This document shows positions 46,932-58,528 of a DNA stretch of 64,000 bases, one piece after another. The position numbers and the translations under genes are program-made. Below the pieces are notes generated by a model that worked only from the letters and a program-made list of their open reading frames with translations, made no database searches and had not been told where the DNA came from. Within the stretch, counting starts at the first letter, position 1; each line of letters begins with the position of its first letter. Source of the stretch: Diphasiastrum complanatum. Lineage: Eukaryota; Streptophyta; Lycopodiopsida; Lycopodiales; Lycopodiaceae. The stretch is taken from positions 60,282,540 to 60,346,539 of the forward strand of contig CM055095.1 in the NCBI GenBank assembly GCA_029204225.1, read 5' to 3'.

Positions 46932-47405
46932 TGTAGGAAAAATAGTAGTTATTCTTCCACAAAGAACACGATGCAAGTTTGAATAAATCAAACTAATATC
47001 TTGAAGAACAGTCCAAAAGATTTCGTGAATTGTTCATGACATCTGAGGCTTGAACAAGAAATAGAATATTTTGCGACAAGATTCTATTCACGAATCTTTT
47101 GAGCTTCAACAAGAAAGCCACGAGCTTCTACAAGAAACCGTTTTGTGAATCTTTCGAGTTGACAGCAAGAGAAATTTTGCGAATCCTTCATGAATTTTTC
47201 GAGTTGGTCACGAATAGAAATGTTTTGAGTTTGCGTTCATTTCTTTATCATCCTTTGTCAAGTAAACTATGCGCTTTGTTAGTAGAATCAAGATTTGTCT
47301 AATCAGTTATTCTACATCCAAGAATGGTAAACTAAATTTAGTTGGAATTCAGCAGAACTTTGTAATCCCTATATATTGTTCTAGGTGATTGTATAAAGTT
47401 TATCT
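46932..47405 (-). mobile_element. 5' LTR of the truncated copia element
   Basis: The LTR ends ..TTTTTCCTACA next to the PBS. Near-repeats such as CACGAATCTTTTGAGCTTC and GTGAATCTTTCGAGTTG occur at 47090-47210. A TATA-like ATATATAGGG on the minus strand (near 47370) would fit U3. The outer border near 47.4 kb is approximate. Confidence 0.55.
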
Positions 47406-47409
47406 TGTT

Positions 47410-47875
47410 AAAGTCATGTGTATAATATGGTCTTTAATTACTTGGTTGATGGTGGAATTTGGAACTCATAATCTGGGTAAGAATCGGGTTGGAAAAATAT
47501 TCTTGAAATCCTTGTGGAAAAGATTTCAGAATGATTCTTTTATTTCCTAAGTGTATGTTGTACATATACTCCAATATCTTTCAATGATTAAGTATGGTTT
47601 TGGAATCCTGTATATTATGATTGACGAATCATAAGGATGTTTATGATTGATGGATCATAAATTGATACTTAAAGGTCATTTGAAGATTATGAGAAAATGT
47701 GAGGATTCTTAAGATAAAGAGTAATTCTTGATCAATTGGGTGAGTCAAGGATTTAGATATATTGGTTGAACTTTTAATTTCTTTACTCCACCACATACTT
47801 CAGATTGTGTGGATCTCATAGGCATTTGCATTAAGTAATTGTTTACTTATGAGGAACCAAAGGACAAAGTTTGAG
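47410..47875 (+). mobile_element. LARD-related fragment
   Basis: Blocks match 18790-19200 of the LARD interior: CAATGATTAAGTATGGTTTTGG, ATGATTGACGAATCATAA, TTTATGATTGATGGATCATAAA and GTGTGGATCTCATAGGCATT. Indels are many. It has no LTR and no coding sequence. Confidence 0.6.
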
Positions 47876-49080
47876 GTCCGAAGGGCAAAGTCCCGAAGGC
47901 CAATCGTGTGGATCAATAGTGTCAGTCTACACTTTGAAGGATTGTAGATATGATTTATCAACAATAACCGTTTGTTAGAATCGAACTCTATCTGGGTTTC
48001 ATCAGGAATCGCAAAATCAGTCCACATAAACTGACACATCAGATTCCAACATGATGATGGCTGTTAAGGTCAAGGTCAATACCAATTTGGTATTGAAGAC
48101 AAGTCTGAAGTAATAAGCGTGGATGAGTGACACCATATATGAAGTAAAGCTTCAAGAACTAACAACTAGATAATATGATATAGAACTTGTAGCTTTCAAT
48201 GAATAATCAGTACCAGGAATAAGGTTTTTGTTGTTGTGACTTTCATCAATAAAACATACACCAACCATTTTTCAAAATCTTGAAGTTATAACTTCTGAGA
48301 GCCCTTTTCAAATTGGACCTTTTTGGTTGTTGAATTTTACAAAATAACGACATTTCATTAGGTGCACTTCAAATCCCATAGTGGAATGAATTTCTAACAT
48401 GTTATAAACTAACTAAAACAATATGGCAACAGATCTTAATCCTCCTATGAACATATTCTTCTCATATGTCCTTTGTGAATTCCATGTTTGCAATACCCAT
48501 CATTGAATCCATTAACAAATAACACTCCAATAATTCTCCAACAAATTGACACTCATGATTTATTACTACACCAAATATGTTGATCATATCACACCTAGGA
48601 TAACTTGATTGCTTGGAACACCCCATCAACGCCCAAAGGTACACATCAATGATTCCATAGATATTAATGGTCAATGTCAATCTTTGTGAGATGCGTGAAG
48701 ACATCTGCTTGTTGGCAACAAAATCGTCAATATCTCTTGAACAATGCATTTCTCAACAGAGGTTTTAATCCTATGTAAGAATATGCAGCAATACGTTGAC
48801 CATACCTTTCCACGAGCAGCACAAGTGGCTAAAAGAGAACAATGATAATGATAGACAATGATGCCTCTACATAGTAAACTCATGGCATCCTTAAAGAAGA
48901 CAATAATTGACATAAAGATGAAATTAAAATTTAAGGGTAATGGATTAGATTAAGGGTTCGTTGCAAAGGTTCCACATTGCTTGTTCTTTCAAGTTCTTAC
49001 TTTTTGCTCTCTCCACAATGCCAAATGCATTCTGAAGCCACTTTGAGAAATGAAAATTTCATTTCATTCTAGAAACTTAA
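47876..49080. other. No recognisable gene
   Basis: Over 1.2 kb with only short ORFs. The longest is 95 codons, minus strand, 48749-48462 (SRISQRLTLTINIYGIIDVY), without a known motif. No repeat shared with other parts of the window was noticed. Confidence 0.4.
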
Positions 49081-49083
49081 ACC

Positions 49084-50014
49084 TTAAATCAAAAGTCTGT
49101 GTGCGTGTAACCAATGAGTGATTGATTGGTTTGATGCCTTGGACAAGCTTGTAAAATACAGAAGATCGCCTTGGCCAACAATGTGCATCGCCGTCAAATC
49201 CTCCCTCTTCTGGAAATCCTGAAGTAGTGCTGGGGGCATCCTTGCCACTTCCTCCCAATTTTGGGTTTCCAAGATCAACTTCCATATGTAGAGCGTTGAT
49301 TCTTCTGTCCCTGTTACCTCCATTTTGCTAATTGTTCCTACCATGAGTAGTTCACCTCTACGCTCAAACAGGTAAGGTTTTTTTATGTAAGCGCTCATGG
49401 AGGCAGCTGGATCCAGCCAAATGTTGCGAATGGGATCATAGCTCACCAGCCTGTTTGGATTTTTGACCAGGCAGTAAAGAATTCTTCTGCAAACAGGGCG
49501 TGAAATGCTGAACTCAATCTGAGATGGCACCTGCACACTTGTGCTGGTCCAAGAATCGGTGAGGGAGTCATAAATTTCCATTTTGCTGTAGTATCCTTCC
49601 AGAAGGAGCTTGAATCCATTGGTGGTGCGGTCAATGACGAGAGCCTGAAACAGATCAGGCGCATCATCACACATATTGGAGATCTGAAACGCATCCGCGG
49701 GTCTCAAACAGAATCCGCCAGGGCCGGGAGGGAGCAGCTTCGTCTCACCGCTCACAGGATTGCAAACCCACAGCTGATGGGCATCAAGGAGAGCAGAACA
49801 GTTGATTTTTTTGGCAAAGCACAAGAGGGTGGCAGCTGCCGCCCAGGCCGACCGGCAGGCGCTCCCAATTGCCAGATTCTGGATCGTAACACTTCCAAGG
49901 AGCTCTGCTGCTGGCTGCTACGAAAACAAACAGAGGCCTCATCTTCGTGCTGCTGCTGCTTCTCTTGTCAGAACAAGCCAGCGTTAGCTTCCTTTGTGGA
50001 TCATCGCGCTCCAT
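49084..50014 (-). pseudogene. F-box/kelch-type protein, C-terminal part, one frameshift
   Basis: The minus strand starts near 50014 and reaches APWKCYDPESGNWERLPVGL. A frameshift around 49825-49835 leads into LLCFAKKINCSALLDAHQL, WVCNPVSGETKLLPPGPGG, GYYSKMEIYDSLTDSWTSTS, LVSYDPIRNIWLDPAASM and STLYIWKLILETQNWEEVAR, ending at 49084. Repeated xxYDPxxxxWxxLP strands are kelch/F-box-associated features of SCF substrate receptors. A 246-codon stretch is open. No F-box is visible upstream; the Lys/Arg/Asp-rich leader at 50050-50180 is low-complexity. It is related in type to the 20672-21840 fragment but on a different strand and not obviously a recent copy. Confidence 0.75.
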
Positions 50015-50281
50015 CTCCTCCTCCTCTTTTCCTTCTTCTTCTTCTTCTTCTCTTCGTCGTCGTTTTCTTCATCATCATCATCCAATAAACACAAAGTTAT
50101 CCCTCCGCAGCCATACGTCCCCGAGGCAAGAAAAATACAAATCACAGGTGAGAGAGAGAGTGGATAGATTCTAACGCAAACCAATAGGCAGCTGCCATGC
50201 CTAACTTTAATAGTCTATGACTTTCATTGCCAGTACCCTGATGCCACGTGTGCAAGCTGGGCTACGGGTTACTAACTTATG

Positions 50282-50368
50282 CTTCTTGGTTTCCAAGGGA
50301 AGGCTCGAACCTGAGACCAAAGAAATTTTGGATGTCAAGCTAACCAACTGAGCCAACCCCTCATAGAT
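50282..50368 (-). mobile_element. tRNA-derived SINE or tRNA retrocopy with perfect target duplication
   Basis: The minus strand contains an RNA polymerase III A-box-like TGGCTCAGTTGGTTAG (50355-50340) and a B-box-like GGTTCGAGCCT (50311-50301), spaced as in a tRNA head. The 87-base segment is flanked by identical 16-base repeats GGGTTACTAACTTATG at 50266-50281 and 50369-50384. Cloverleaf arms are poor, so it is not a working tRNA gene. Flanking duplications of this length are the mark of LINE-driven insertion. Confidence 0.85.
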
Positions 50369-50433
50369 GGGTTACTAACTTATGGCCTAACGCAGAGTGG
50401 TGAAGAAATCACAATAGAACCTTAATGCTTTTT

Positions 50434-50471
50434 TAGGCAGCCCTCATCTGTCTACGCAGCCCTCATCTGTC
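50434..50471. repeat. Short tandem duplication
   Basis: GCAGCCCTCATCTGTC occurs twice head-to-tail (about 50433 and 50456) just upstream of the reverse-transcriptase remnant. Confidence 0.6.
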
Positions 50472-50499
50472 AACTGGGGGTCCTTCTGGTATGGTTTTC

Positions 50500-52530
50500 G
50501 AACATCTTTGTGACTGTTTTCTCTTGATGACTCTGCTAGCGGGTTTGGTTTGCTCTTTCAACTTTGCTCTTCCGTAGCATGTAGCTGTATTCCTCTTTCC
50601 ATTGCTCGTATTCTTGGTGCTGCTCGTTTGATAGCCTTGGATAAGCCTGGCGGTGGAGTGCGTCCCATTGCTGTTGGAGAGGTTTTATACAGAATGGTTT
50701 CTAGGGCTCTTGGTTTTCAACTTCGTGACAGTTTTTCATGACCACCTATTTCCTCATCAGTTTGGTTGTGCTACTCCTGGCCGTTGCGAGACAGTCATAC
50801 ATGCTTTGCATGCTACCTTGGATCTTCATCCAGATTGGGTTGTTCTTCAAGTGGATGTTAAAAATGCTTTCAATTCTGTTTCCTGAGCGGCCATTTTCCA
50901 AGAACTTCGTGCGGCTCATGGTCCTCTCGCTCTTCTCATCCCGTGTGGTCGCTCTTTTTATTCCATGGACGCGCCTCTATATTTCAGTCATGCTTCTCGC
51001 TCAGGTGATGTTTCGATTATCTCGTCTACTAATGGTATCAGACAAGGTGATCCCTTGGGTGGTGTTCTTTTTGCTTTGGTGCACTTTCGGGCATTGCATG
51101 CTTCTTCTACTGCTTTTTCTTCTTGTTTGTTTTCCTCTATTGTTGATGACACGCATATTCTGGGACCTGCTAATGACGTCTTTCCATCTTTCCTACATTT
51201 CTCTCAGCAACTTTCGGCTTTGGGCCTCACTGTCAATCCCTCTAAGTGCGTTGCTTGGTGTCCTCAGGGCCTCCTTCCTGAGCTCCCTTTGCCTACAGGT
51301 TTCAATACTCCGGTTGATGGGATTCGCACGCTTGGTATTCCTATAGGTTTCTCGAATTTTGTGGCTTCCTCTTTGCGGGACACTTTGGGCGCGCATCTTT
51401 GTCACGCTGATTTGCTACCAAAGCTTGCAATGCTCAAGTTGCTCTAGGGATTCTCACTCAATGCTTCGCTCAATGGCCAACTTATATTCTATGGTGTGTT
51501 CCTCCCTCTCTTGATGTTTTGGCTTTGCTACAGGATTTCGATAATACTTTATCAGATATTCTGGGTCGCTTGATGGATTCAGAATCCTTTCGTATTCCCA
51601 ATGATCAGGTCGTTAAGCGACAAGTCTCTCTTCCCGCTTCGTCCGGAGGTATTGGTCTTTCTTGCACAACTTCTATTGCTCCAGCTGCTTTTATGGGAAG
51701 TTGGGCCCTTGTTGCCTCTGCACTTATCTCTCGGTTTCAGCAGGACAACAAGCCCATTCTTCTTGATTCAGTAGCTCATGTGGAAACAAACATTCTTCCT
51801 TTCCAACAACATCTTCGTGCGGCCAAGGATCTCATCCCTGCACCTGTGCGAGCTTCTTTGCCTCTCTTTAAGACTTTGCTTAGCCATCAGCGTGCTCATT
51901 TTCAGAAATACCTTTTGGAGCGCTTCCACTCACATGCTTTCACTCAACTTCTCAGTGATTCACCTTCTGATGAGACTCGGGCTCGCCTTTTGTCTTGTGC
52001 AGGCCTAGGTGCTGGTGCTTGGCTTGTTGCGCATCGTATTGTTCCACACTTCCGCCTTTCTTCAGAGTTGTTTCTCAACGCCCTTCGGGTTAGGTTGTGT
52101 CTCCCTCATCCAGTGCTGGCAGGTTTGACAAAATATTGTTTTGGTCACCCTGTTGATCCTATTGGCACTGATCTCATGCGTTGCCCTTCTGGTGGAGAGC
52201 GCACTGCGACTCATGATTCCATTCGTGACGTATTGGCATCTATTGCACATGAGTGCAGCTTTCATGTTGTCCTGGAGCAGACCCACATCTTGCTTGTGTC
52301 TGATTCACAATCGTCTCGGCATCGAGTTGATCTTGTTCTTTCGCGCGAGGGGATTCGCACGCTTGGGGATGTTGTTGTTGTTGATCCTTCGCGGCCTAAC
52401 CTCCTTCGCCGTGCTTCAACTACTTAGGGTGCCGCTGCTTCTCATGCAGCTCTAGATAAAGAGTGAGATTATTCCCATCGCACTCCCGGAGAAGGCTTTA
52501 TTCCTTTTGCTTTGGAAACATATAGCATTT
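50500..52530 (+). pseudogene. Non-LTR reverse transcriptase with restriction-endonuclease-like tail
   Basis: RT motifs in order are KPGGGVRPIAVGEVLYRMVS (about 50646-50705), HQFGCATPGRCETVIHAL, motif A VLQVDVKNAFNSVS (with a TGA at 50886), motif B NGIRQGDPLGGVLFAL (about 51033) and the catalytic VDDTHILG (about 51144). After a shift near 51440 a 302-codon frame (51519-52427) holds the thumb and C-terminal part, including LPASSGGIGLSC. It ends RHRVDLVLSREGIRTLGDVV and VVDPSRP; past a TAG it reads ALDKE*, then EGFIPFALETYS. An Asp..DVxVxDP..K..GxxFxPxAxET order suggests a PD-(D/E)XK-type nuclease. The RPIAVGE opening is not that of common plant L1 or RTE lines. At least two stops and two shifts make it inactive. 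Confidence 0.8.
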
Positions 52531-52534
52531 TTTG

Positions 52535-53746
52535 AAAGGAAAAGTTGACGGTATCCGACATCAATAATTTTGGAAAGGAAATTCTAGGACTGTAATGATC
52601 TGATGATCAATTGTGTGTGTAAGTACCTAGTCGCGATATGGGAAAAAAAAAAACCCTTCAATCAAATGTGGAGTATTTTGGAAAATTTTGAGGATTAATC
52701 TAGATCCCAATGTGGTATATCATTATTTACAAGATCTCTTTCTTGATTAATCCTTTACTTCTTAGTAATTTCTCAAATATAAGACATCAGACTGGTTTAT
52801 ATGATTCTTTCCAGCATGAAGTTATTCTTCCGAAAGACTGTTACTACTTGTGTGAACAGACTTGAAATTCAGATAAATTTTAAGGTTTAAGTGTTTTAAT
52901 TTATTAAACCTAGAATACCTCTTTTTGCATAAATAAATTTTGATAGAATGGTAGTTTCTATCATTCAGGTTGAAAATATTTGAAGGAAAAATCATGTTTG
53001 TAATAGAGTAAATCTTTTAGTGGAAGCATTTATTACTAACTTTTATGGGATTTGGATATTTTCATATATCATCTTTCCAGTTAACTTTTATTGAAATTGA
53101 TAATTTCTTTAAAAGGAGGGGTGAAGTGGTGGAATCAAATTCTATTTGGGAATCTGTGGTTTGCATATTATAGTAAATGGAAGAGAACCAGCTGTGGTAT
53201 AGAAATGAGATTTGGTCTGAAAGTAATTTCAGATAGATTCAAAATAAGATATCTAATTGGAACTTTTCGAGTAAGAGAAATTCTCTAAGGATTGTGTGGA
53301 CAATCTGGAACTAGAATAGGTTTGAAATTTGAATCATTATCTATAAGTAGTACAGTGAAAGGTCAAAGGTTACTAATTCCATTTTGATTGGAATAGGAGT
53401 AAGTTTGATCAAGATTTAAGTTTGTGATGTTTGTATTTGATCAATCTAATCTTAGTTTGAGTACTAGGGTCAAAGAGGGGTTGATTGAATGGAAGAAATT
53501 ATGTAATTAGAGGTAAGTTGGATTGGAAAACTGTTGAGAGTGAATGTTATTCGTCTCAAAGATTTTCCGGATATGCTATTTACTCATGAGAAATAGAAAT
53601 TATTATGTAGCTGAGTTACAAGATCTCAGTGAGATATGTGAGTAACATATGTGGGTTCTGGAGGAATCTGCCAGATAAAAATGTGTTTATGTAATGGGTC
53701 ATAGTGAGATTATTCACATATGTGCACAATTACTCTTGTATGAATC
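52535..53746 (+). mobile_element. LARD internal fragment (5' part)
   Basis: The segment is collinear with 34737-35970 of the complete element, from GAAAGGAAAAGTTGACGGTAT to TTACTCTTGTATGAATC. It stops abruptly at 53746, where gypsy gag sequence in the other orientation begins. No LTR is present. Confidence 0.85.
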
Positions 53747-54150
53747 CCACCATTTGTATAGCCACCCTTTCGATGTAATCTCAAACCATTTCCCACTTTC
53801 CCATTTTAATTTTACTTAAAAGTAGGAAAGGGTCTTTCATAAACTTCCGCGGTTTGAACCGTGTGATAAGGGCTCGTCTAACAACCTCCCAATCTGTACG
53901 CTCAGTTTCATCTTGGTTATAGTACGAATCTTGTGCTGCGTTTGTTAAGGCCATAGGAAACAACTTAAGTTTATCTCGAGGATAAATCTCACTATAGACC
54001 TCACAGGATTCAGCATAGATCTGAAGAAATCAAACTAGATCTGTTAATCCATTATATTTGGGTAGATCCAATTGAGGTGCTCTTCTAACAATAATTGGAT
54101 TGACCTCTTGTGGAGCACCTCCAGGAGCAGCTCCAAGGGCAGCCACTTAG
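53747..54150 (-). pseudogene. Ty3-gypsy gag N-terminal fragment
   Basis: The minus strand reads RRAPQLDLPKYNGLTDLV, a stop, AESCEVYSEIYPRDKLKLFP, then PMALTNAAQDSYYNQDETER and LLLSKIKMGKWEMV*DYIER, matching the plus-strand gag at 46005-46190. It is cut at 53747 by LARD sequence. It lies on the same strand as, and downstream of, the PBS and 5' LTR at 55.3-55.9 kb, so it is the start of that element's gag. Confidence 0.85.
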
Positions 54151-54299
54151 ATCAAATTGATAATGTGATTGGATATAGATTTTTCCAAAAACTATCTCAG
54201 ATTAGATCTACTAGCTCTATTCCACTTTTCAAGAATTTGATTCTATATGAAGAAAAACTACCCAAAATTTGCTCAATCAATACTTCTCAAAAATGATAA

Positions 54300-55320
54300 A
54301 TCTCTCAGAGTCCAATTCAGAATATATCAGATCTGATCCAAATTTTGACAGAGACTTGATCTAGAAAATCAAAAACTAAAAATAGGACTAGCAAAGGTTA
54401 TCTAGGCGAAGGTTGGCTCGACGAAGGTTCAACAGTGCTATTTTGGGATAAAAACTCTCTGAACACTTTTCTGGCAATTTCTTGGGAAATAACCTTCACC
54501 AATTTCTCATATAGAAGATCTGACACAGATAAAACTATGGACAACCGGACGAAGGTTTCTGAGTGATCTAGCGAGGGTAAAAATTAGGATTTTTTGTGAT
54601 CTGATCAAGATAAATCTTTGCCGAACTCAAAAATAATATTTTTATATAAATAAAATGTTCTGAAAACTCGGCGAAGGTTCTGGCGAAGGATCAAGAGTAA
54701 TATTGGTAATTTTGCAAAAAAGTGACTTTTTTGGCAAAAATATGACAATATGACAACTGATCCTCTGAAAATCTTTCTCTTTTTGGTATTATTCTTCGCC
54801 GACCTGGGAGTAGATAGATCTGAATCACATCTAAGCACAGTGAATTGGGCGAAGGTTCTTTTTCTATATTTTTTAGGATTTTGATAATTTTTGGTGTTTT
54901 TTGGTGGTTTTTCTGATGTTTATGGAAATCTGCTGGGAATTAATCTTTGCCCTTCAAACTAAAGGTTTTGTAAACAAAACCGAAGGTGTATGCAACTCAA
55001 CGAAGGTTTCCTGATAGAGGGTAAAAAATTCTGGGCTCTGATGACGCTTTCTTTTTTACCAAATTTGACAGATTTGATCGATTTTTGTTATTTTCTCTGA
55101 TATCTTTGATTCAAATGGATCTTAGGATTAGTGATATAAATAGCTTTCCCTGTTTAATAATCAGATTAGATTTCAAACAAGCAAATCCACTTAAAATCTA
55201 GCAAAATCAATCCCAAACTATCCCTACAATGTAGTTTTAACACTACTCATGCCACGACAAGATGCCTAATGCAAGCTAGCCATCAGCCAAACATGCTGCA
55301 AACTGAAAAATTGGCGTAGC
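54300..55320 (-). repeat. Gypsy 5' leader with many GGCGAAGGTT motifs
   Basis: More than ten variants of GGCGAAGGTTC lie on the plus strand or as the complement, near 54395, 54405, 54418, 54485, 54550, 54612, 54665, 54680, 54795, 54848, 54945, 54980 and 54998. There is no ORF above about 77 codons. The region lies between the primer-binding site and gag of a minus-strand gypsy element, the usual place for RNA dimerisation and packaging signals. Confidence 0.65.
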
Positions 55321-55321
55321 T

Positions 55322-55338
55322 CCCCGGCAAACGCGCCA
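55322..55338 (-). other. Gypsy primer-binding site (Asp-tRNA type)
   Basis: The minus strand reads TGGCGCGTTTGCCGGGG, which differs from the standard Athila/Tat plant site TGGCGCCGTTGCCGGGG at two neighbouring positions. It lies five bases inside the LTR end. Confidence 0.9.
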
Positions 55339-55342
55339 AAAT

Positions 55343-55880
55343 TGTAGTGGGTTTCTTTCCTTTCCTAACCTGAATCCAAGATCTAGTCAATCTTGCATCA
55401 AAGAGACGGAGTTAGTTGTCATGAGGAGGTTCGTTCCCATGAGAGCGATAGTATAGTTCAGATTTCAACATGAATGGAGGATCTAACACTAACCTCCATT
55501 AACATTAAGCGTTAACACTACATCCATTAACCCTTAATCCACAACAATGATAGAAACCTACTCTTCTCTCTCTCCCTTTCTCGAGGAGGACCTTGGCCTT
55601 TCAATCCTATTGGTCCAGTCTTGCCTCTCTTTTTATTCAAATTCAAAAAAGTGTGGGAACCATCAAAATTGGAGGGAAACCGAACTTTATTCACTAACTT
55701 GACATTTAGGCCCTGCAACATTAAAAGTCTCGCAAAAAGGCCTAAAATCCTTTTATTAACATTCTAATTAATCAAATAACTATGTGATCATTGGGTTGGA
55801 CTTACACACGTAGGGTGCCAAATCCCTCTCACTTATTATCTAGGGTTAGGGTTGCCTTGGGATCCACAAACCCTCCAACA
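55343..55880 (-). mobile_element. 5' LTR of an Athila/Tat-like gypsy element
   Basis: On the minus strand the 538-base LTR starts TGTTGGAGGGTTTGTGG (55880) and ends ..CCCACTACA (55343), so it is bounded by TG and CA. Its first 74 bases recur at 39408-39335. A GAGAGAGAAG run lies near 55560-55580. Confidence 0.85.
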
Positions 55881-56029
55881 CACTCTCTCTCTATGTGGCA
55901 AACACAAGGGATGACGGATCAAGAAGATCTTGCAATGAAATCAACAGGAGAAATGAGATATCAAATCATTTTTCATATCATCATCCCATGTCTCTGAATC
56001 AGGCCCGACTACATGAATTGTAATACCTG
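55881..56029. repeat. Right-hand copy of the duplicated locus: empty LARD site
   Basis: The sequence matches 34033-34176 and then, across a single ACATG (56011-56015), matches 38173 onward. Where the 34-kb copy has a CT run of about 14 units, this copy has only about four to five. Confidence 0.9.
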
Positions 56030-56850
<821 letters not shown>

Positions 56851-56916
56851 CACACGCTATATCTCGGCATGCACCCAGGCAAAGATTTTAATTAAGAACA
56901 GAAAAAATTCACTTCG

Positions 56917-56946
56917 GGGCCCTATATTATGTCAAATAATATAGGG
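56917..56946. other. Short hairpin upstream of the MITE
   Basis: GGCCCTATATTAT, GTCAA, then ATAATATAGGG forms an 11-base perfect stem. The 20.42-20.45 kb locus has a weaker version at the same distance from its MITE copy. Confidence 0.5.
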
Positions 56947-56976
56947 ACCAAGAATGGGTTAAAGTCAAACGAACAA

Positions 56977-58290
56977 TAATTACGTATTAGATAATGGCCA
57001 TTGGAAGGGCCGTTACCATAAATAATCTGGGACCCGGTGTTTACTGATTCTCTATTTCAGAATCTATTAACTTTTTTGTTTCTTTCTTGTGTTCTTGTTC
57101 TAGTTCTTTCTTCTTGTTCTAGAACAGTTTCGAGGTTGGTTCTGCCTGTTATCAGGCTTCGTGGGCATTCATTAGATGTGTTCTTGTTATTTCAATGCCC
57201 AAACCAGACAGAATGGACTGTTTAACATTGTAGTATTGTCCTGCCTGTCAGAGGACACTCAGGTTCGTCACTCTTGCATTGAAGCACGTGCATAAACGAC
57301 CACATTCAATCAAGCATGCATGCCAAAATGTTCAACCATTAGATCAGCATGCAAAACTGTTGAACAATGACTGAAATCCTACTCTAATGCTACGAAAACA
57401 AACTAAAATCAGATCCTAAACACTACTATACTTGCATAAATCCATAAAACAAGAAGTCCAAGATTCAAGAAACCAACCAGTCTTCTGATTCTTGGACATC
57501 TCAAGAACATCAAGAACAAGGTTGTAAGGAGATATACAAGAACTACACCACAAACCCAGCCTATCTAGTTTACTTGAATGCTGATTCCTATGTTAATCCA
57601 CAAACAAGAAATGAAATCTAATCCACTCTAGAAAAGCAGGAAATCTAATCCACTCTAGAAACCACAACCACACACAAAGGAGGGAAGGACAACATCATGA
57701 ATGCATTCACTCAAGAAACAAGCATGATCAAGGAGCTCAATGGATGCACCAAAACTCGTGGAGGCTCTTCTCATTTCAGCCTAGAGTAGGTACATTTCAC
57801 AAAAAGCTCCTATTCACGAAGAGGGAGTCTCTTAAATATGCAAGAGAGCTCCTTAGGTGGCATCCTAGTGGCATTTCCACATTACACAAATTACAAGTGG
57901 AATAATGCTCTCCATTAGAGGTCACCATCAAAAGGTGGCTCACTCTAATTTCTTTAAGAGGGGTCTACTTGCATTTATTACTTTGCCTAGAACCTACATG
58001 GCTATTCCATCTTCCGAGATTCACCATGAGGCTTACACAGTTTCTACTTGACAATATTGACTAATATTCCTTGGCTCTCATACTCGGCTCTCAGTCTTCA
58101 TTCGTCTCGCCTTTTCAGAGACCTCATCGGTCTAAGGTGAGTGGTGCTCTTGGGTAGCACTGGCCGAGCATCATGGGGATTCGTCAGAATCGGCCAACAC
58201 CTGGCAATGAGTGGCGGATGTCACGAGCTATGCAGGGACCGGATTATTTGTGGTAACGGTCCAACCAATAAACCACTACCTCACATAATT
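56977..58290. mobile_element. MITE copy interrupted by a solo LTR
   Basis: 56977-57037 matches the left half and 58200-58290 the right half of the MITE at 20475-20618. The two halves join at GGGACCCGG and TGGCAATGAGTGGCGGA. This is a clean nested insertion. Confidence 0.85.
57038..58199 (-). mobile_element. Solo LTR, 1,162 bp
   Basis: The segment runs TGTTTACTGATTC..GAATCGGCCAACA, bounded by TG and CA. It is flanked by CCCGG (57033-57037) and CCTGG (58200-58204), a 5-base target duplication with one change. The uninterrupted MITE at 20.5 kb gives the empty site. Orientation is set by the copy at 3241-4299, where a polypurine tract lies at the high end. No internal region or second LTR is present, so it is a solo LTR left by recombination. 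Confidence 0.88.
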
Positions 58291-58342
58291 GATGGTCGAC
58301 CGATTCTTTTAGGTGTTGTGTATCTCTTCTACTCTCATTCTT

Positions 58343-58343
<1 letters not shown>

Positions 58344-58404
<61 letters not shown>

Positions 58405-58447
58405 AAGAGAGCTCTCACTTTGTCTCGTGCGTGCAATTCACAGCAAA

Positions 58448-58525
<78 letters not shown>
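58344..58525. repeat. Paired CT microsatellites
   Basis: CT runs at 58344-58402 and 58450-58524 are separated by AGAAGAGAGCTCTCACTTTG, then TCTCGTGCGTGCAATTCACA, then GCAAAAATT. This is the same spacer as at 25850-25890. Confidence 0.9.

Positions 58526-58527
<2 letters not shown>

Positions 58528-58528
<1 letters not shown>

Noticed and set aside
49947-50184. Short ORFs over the TTCTTC/CTCCTC run upstream of the minus-strand kelch fragment
   Set aside because: Low-complexity leader sequence. No F-box motif could be read in any minus-strand frame.
50282-50368. Functional tRNA gene
   Set aside because: A and B boxes are present, but acceptor and anticodon arms pair poorly and the segment has insertion-type flanking duplications.
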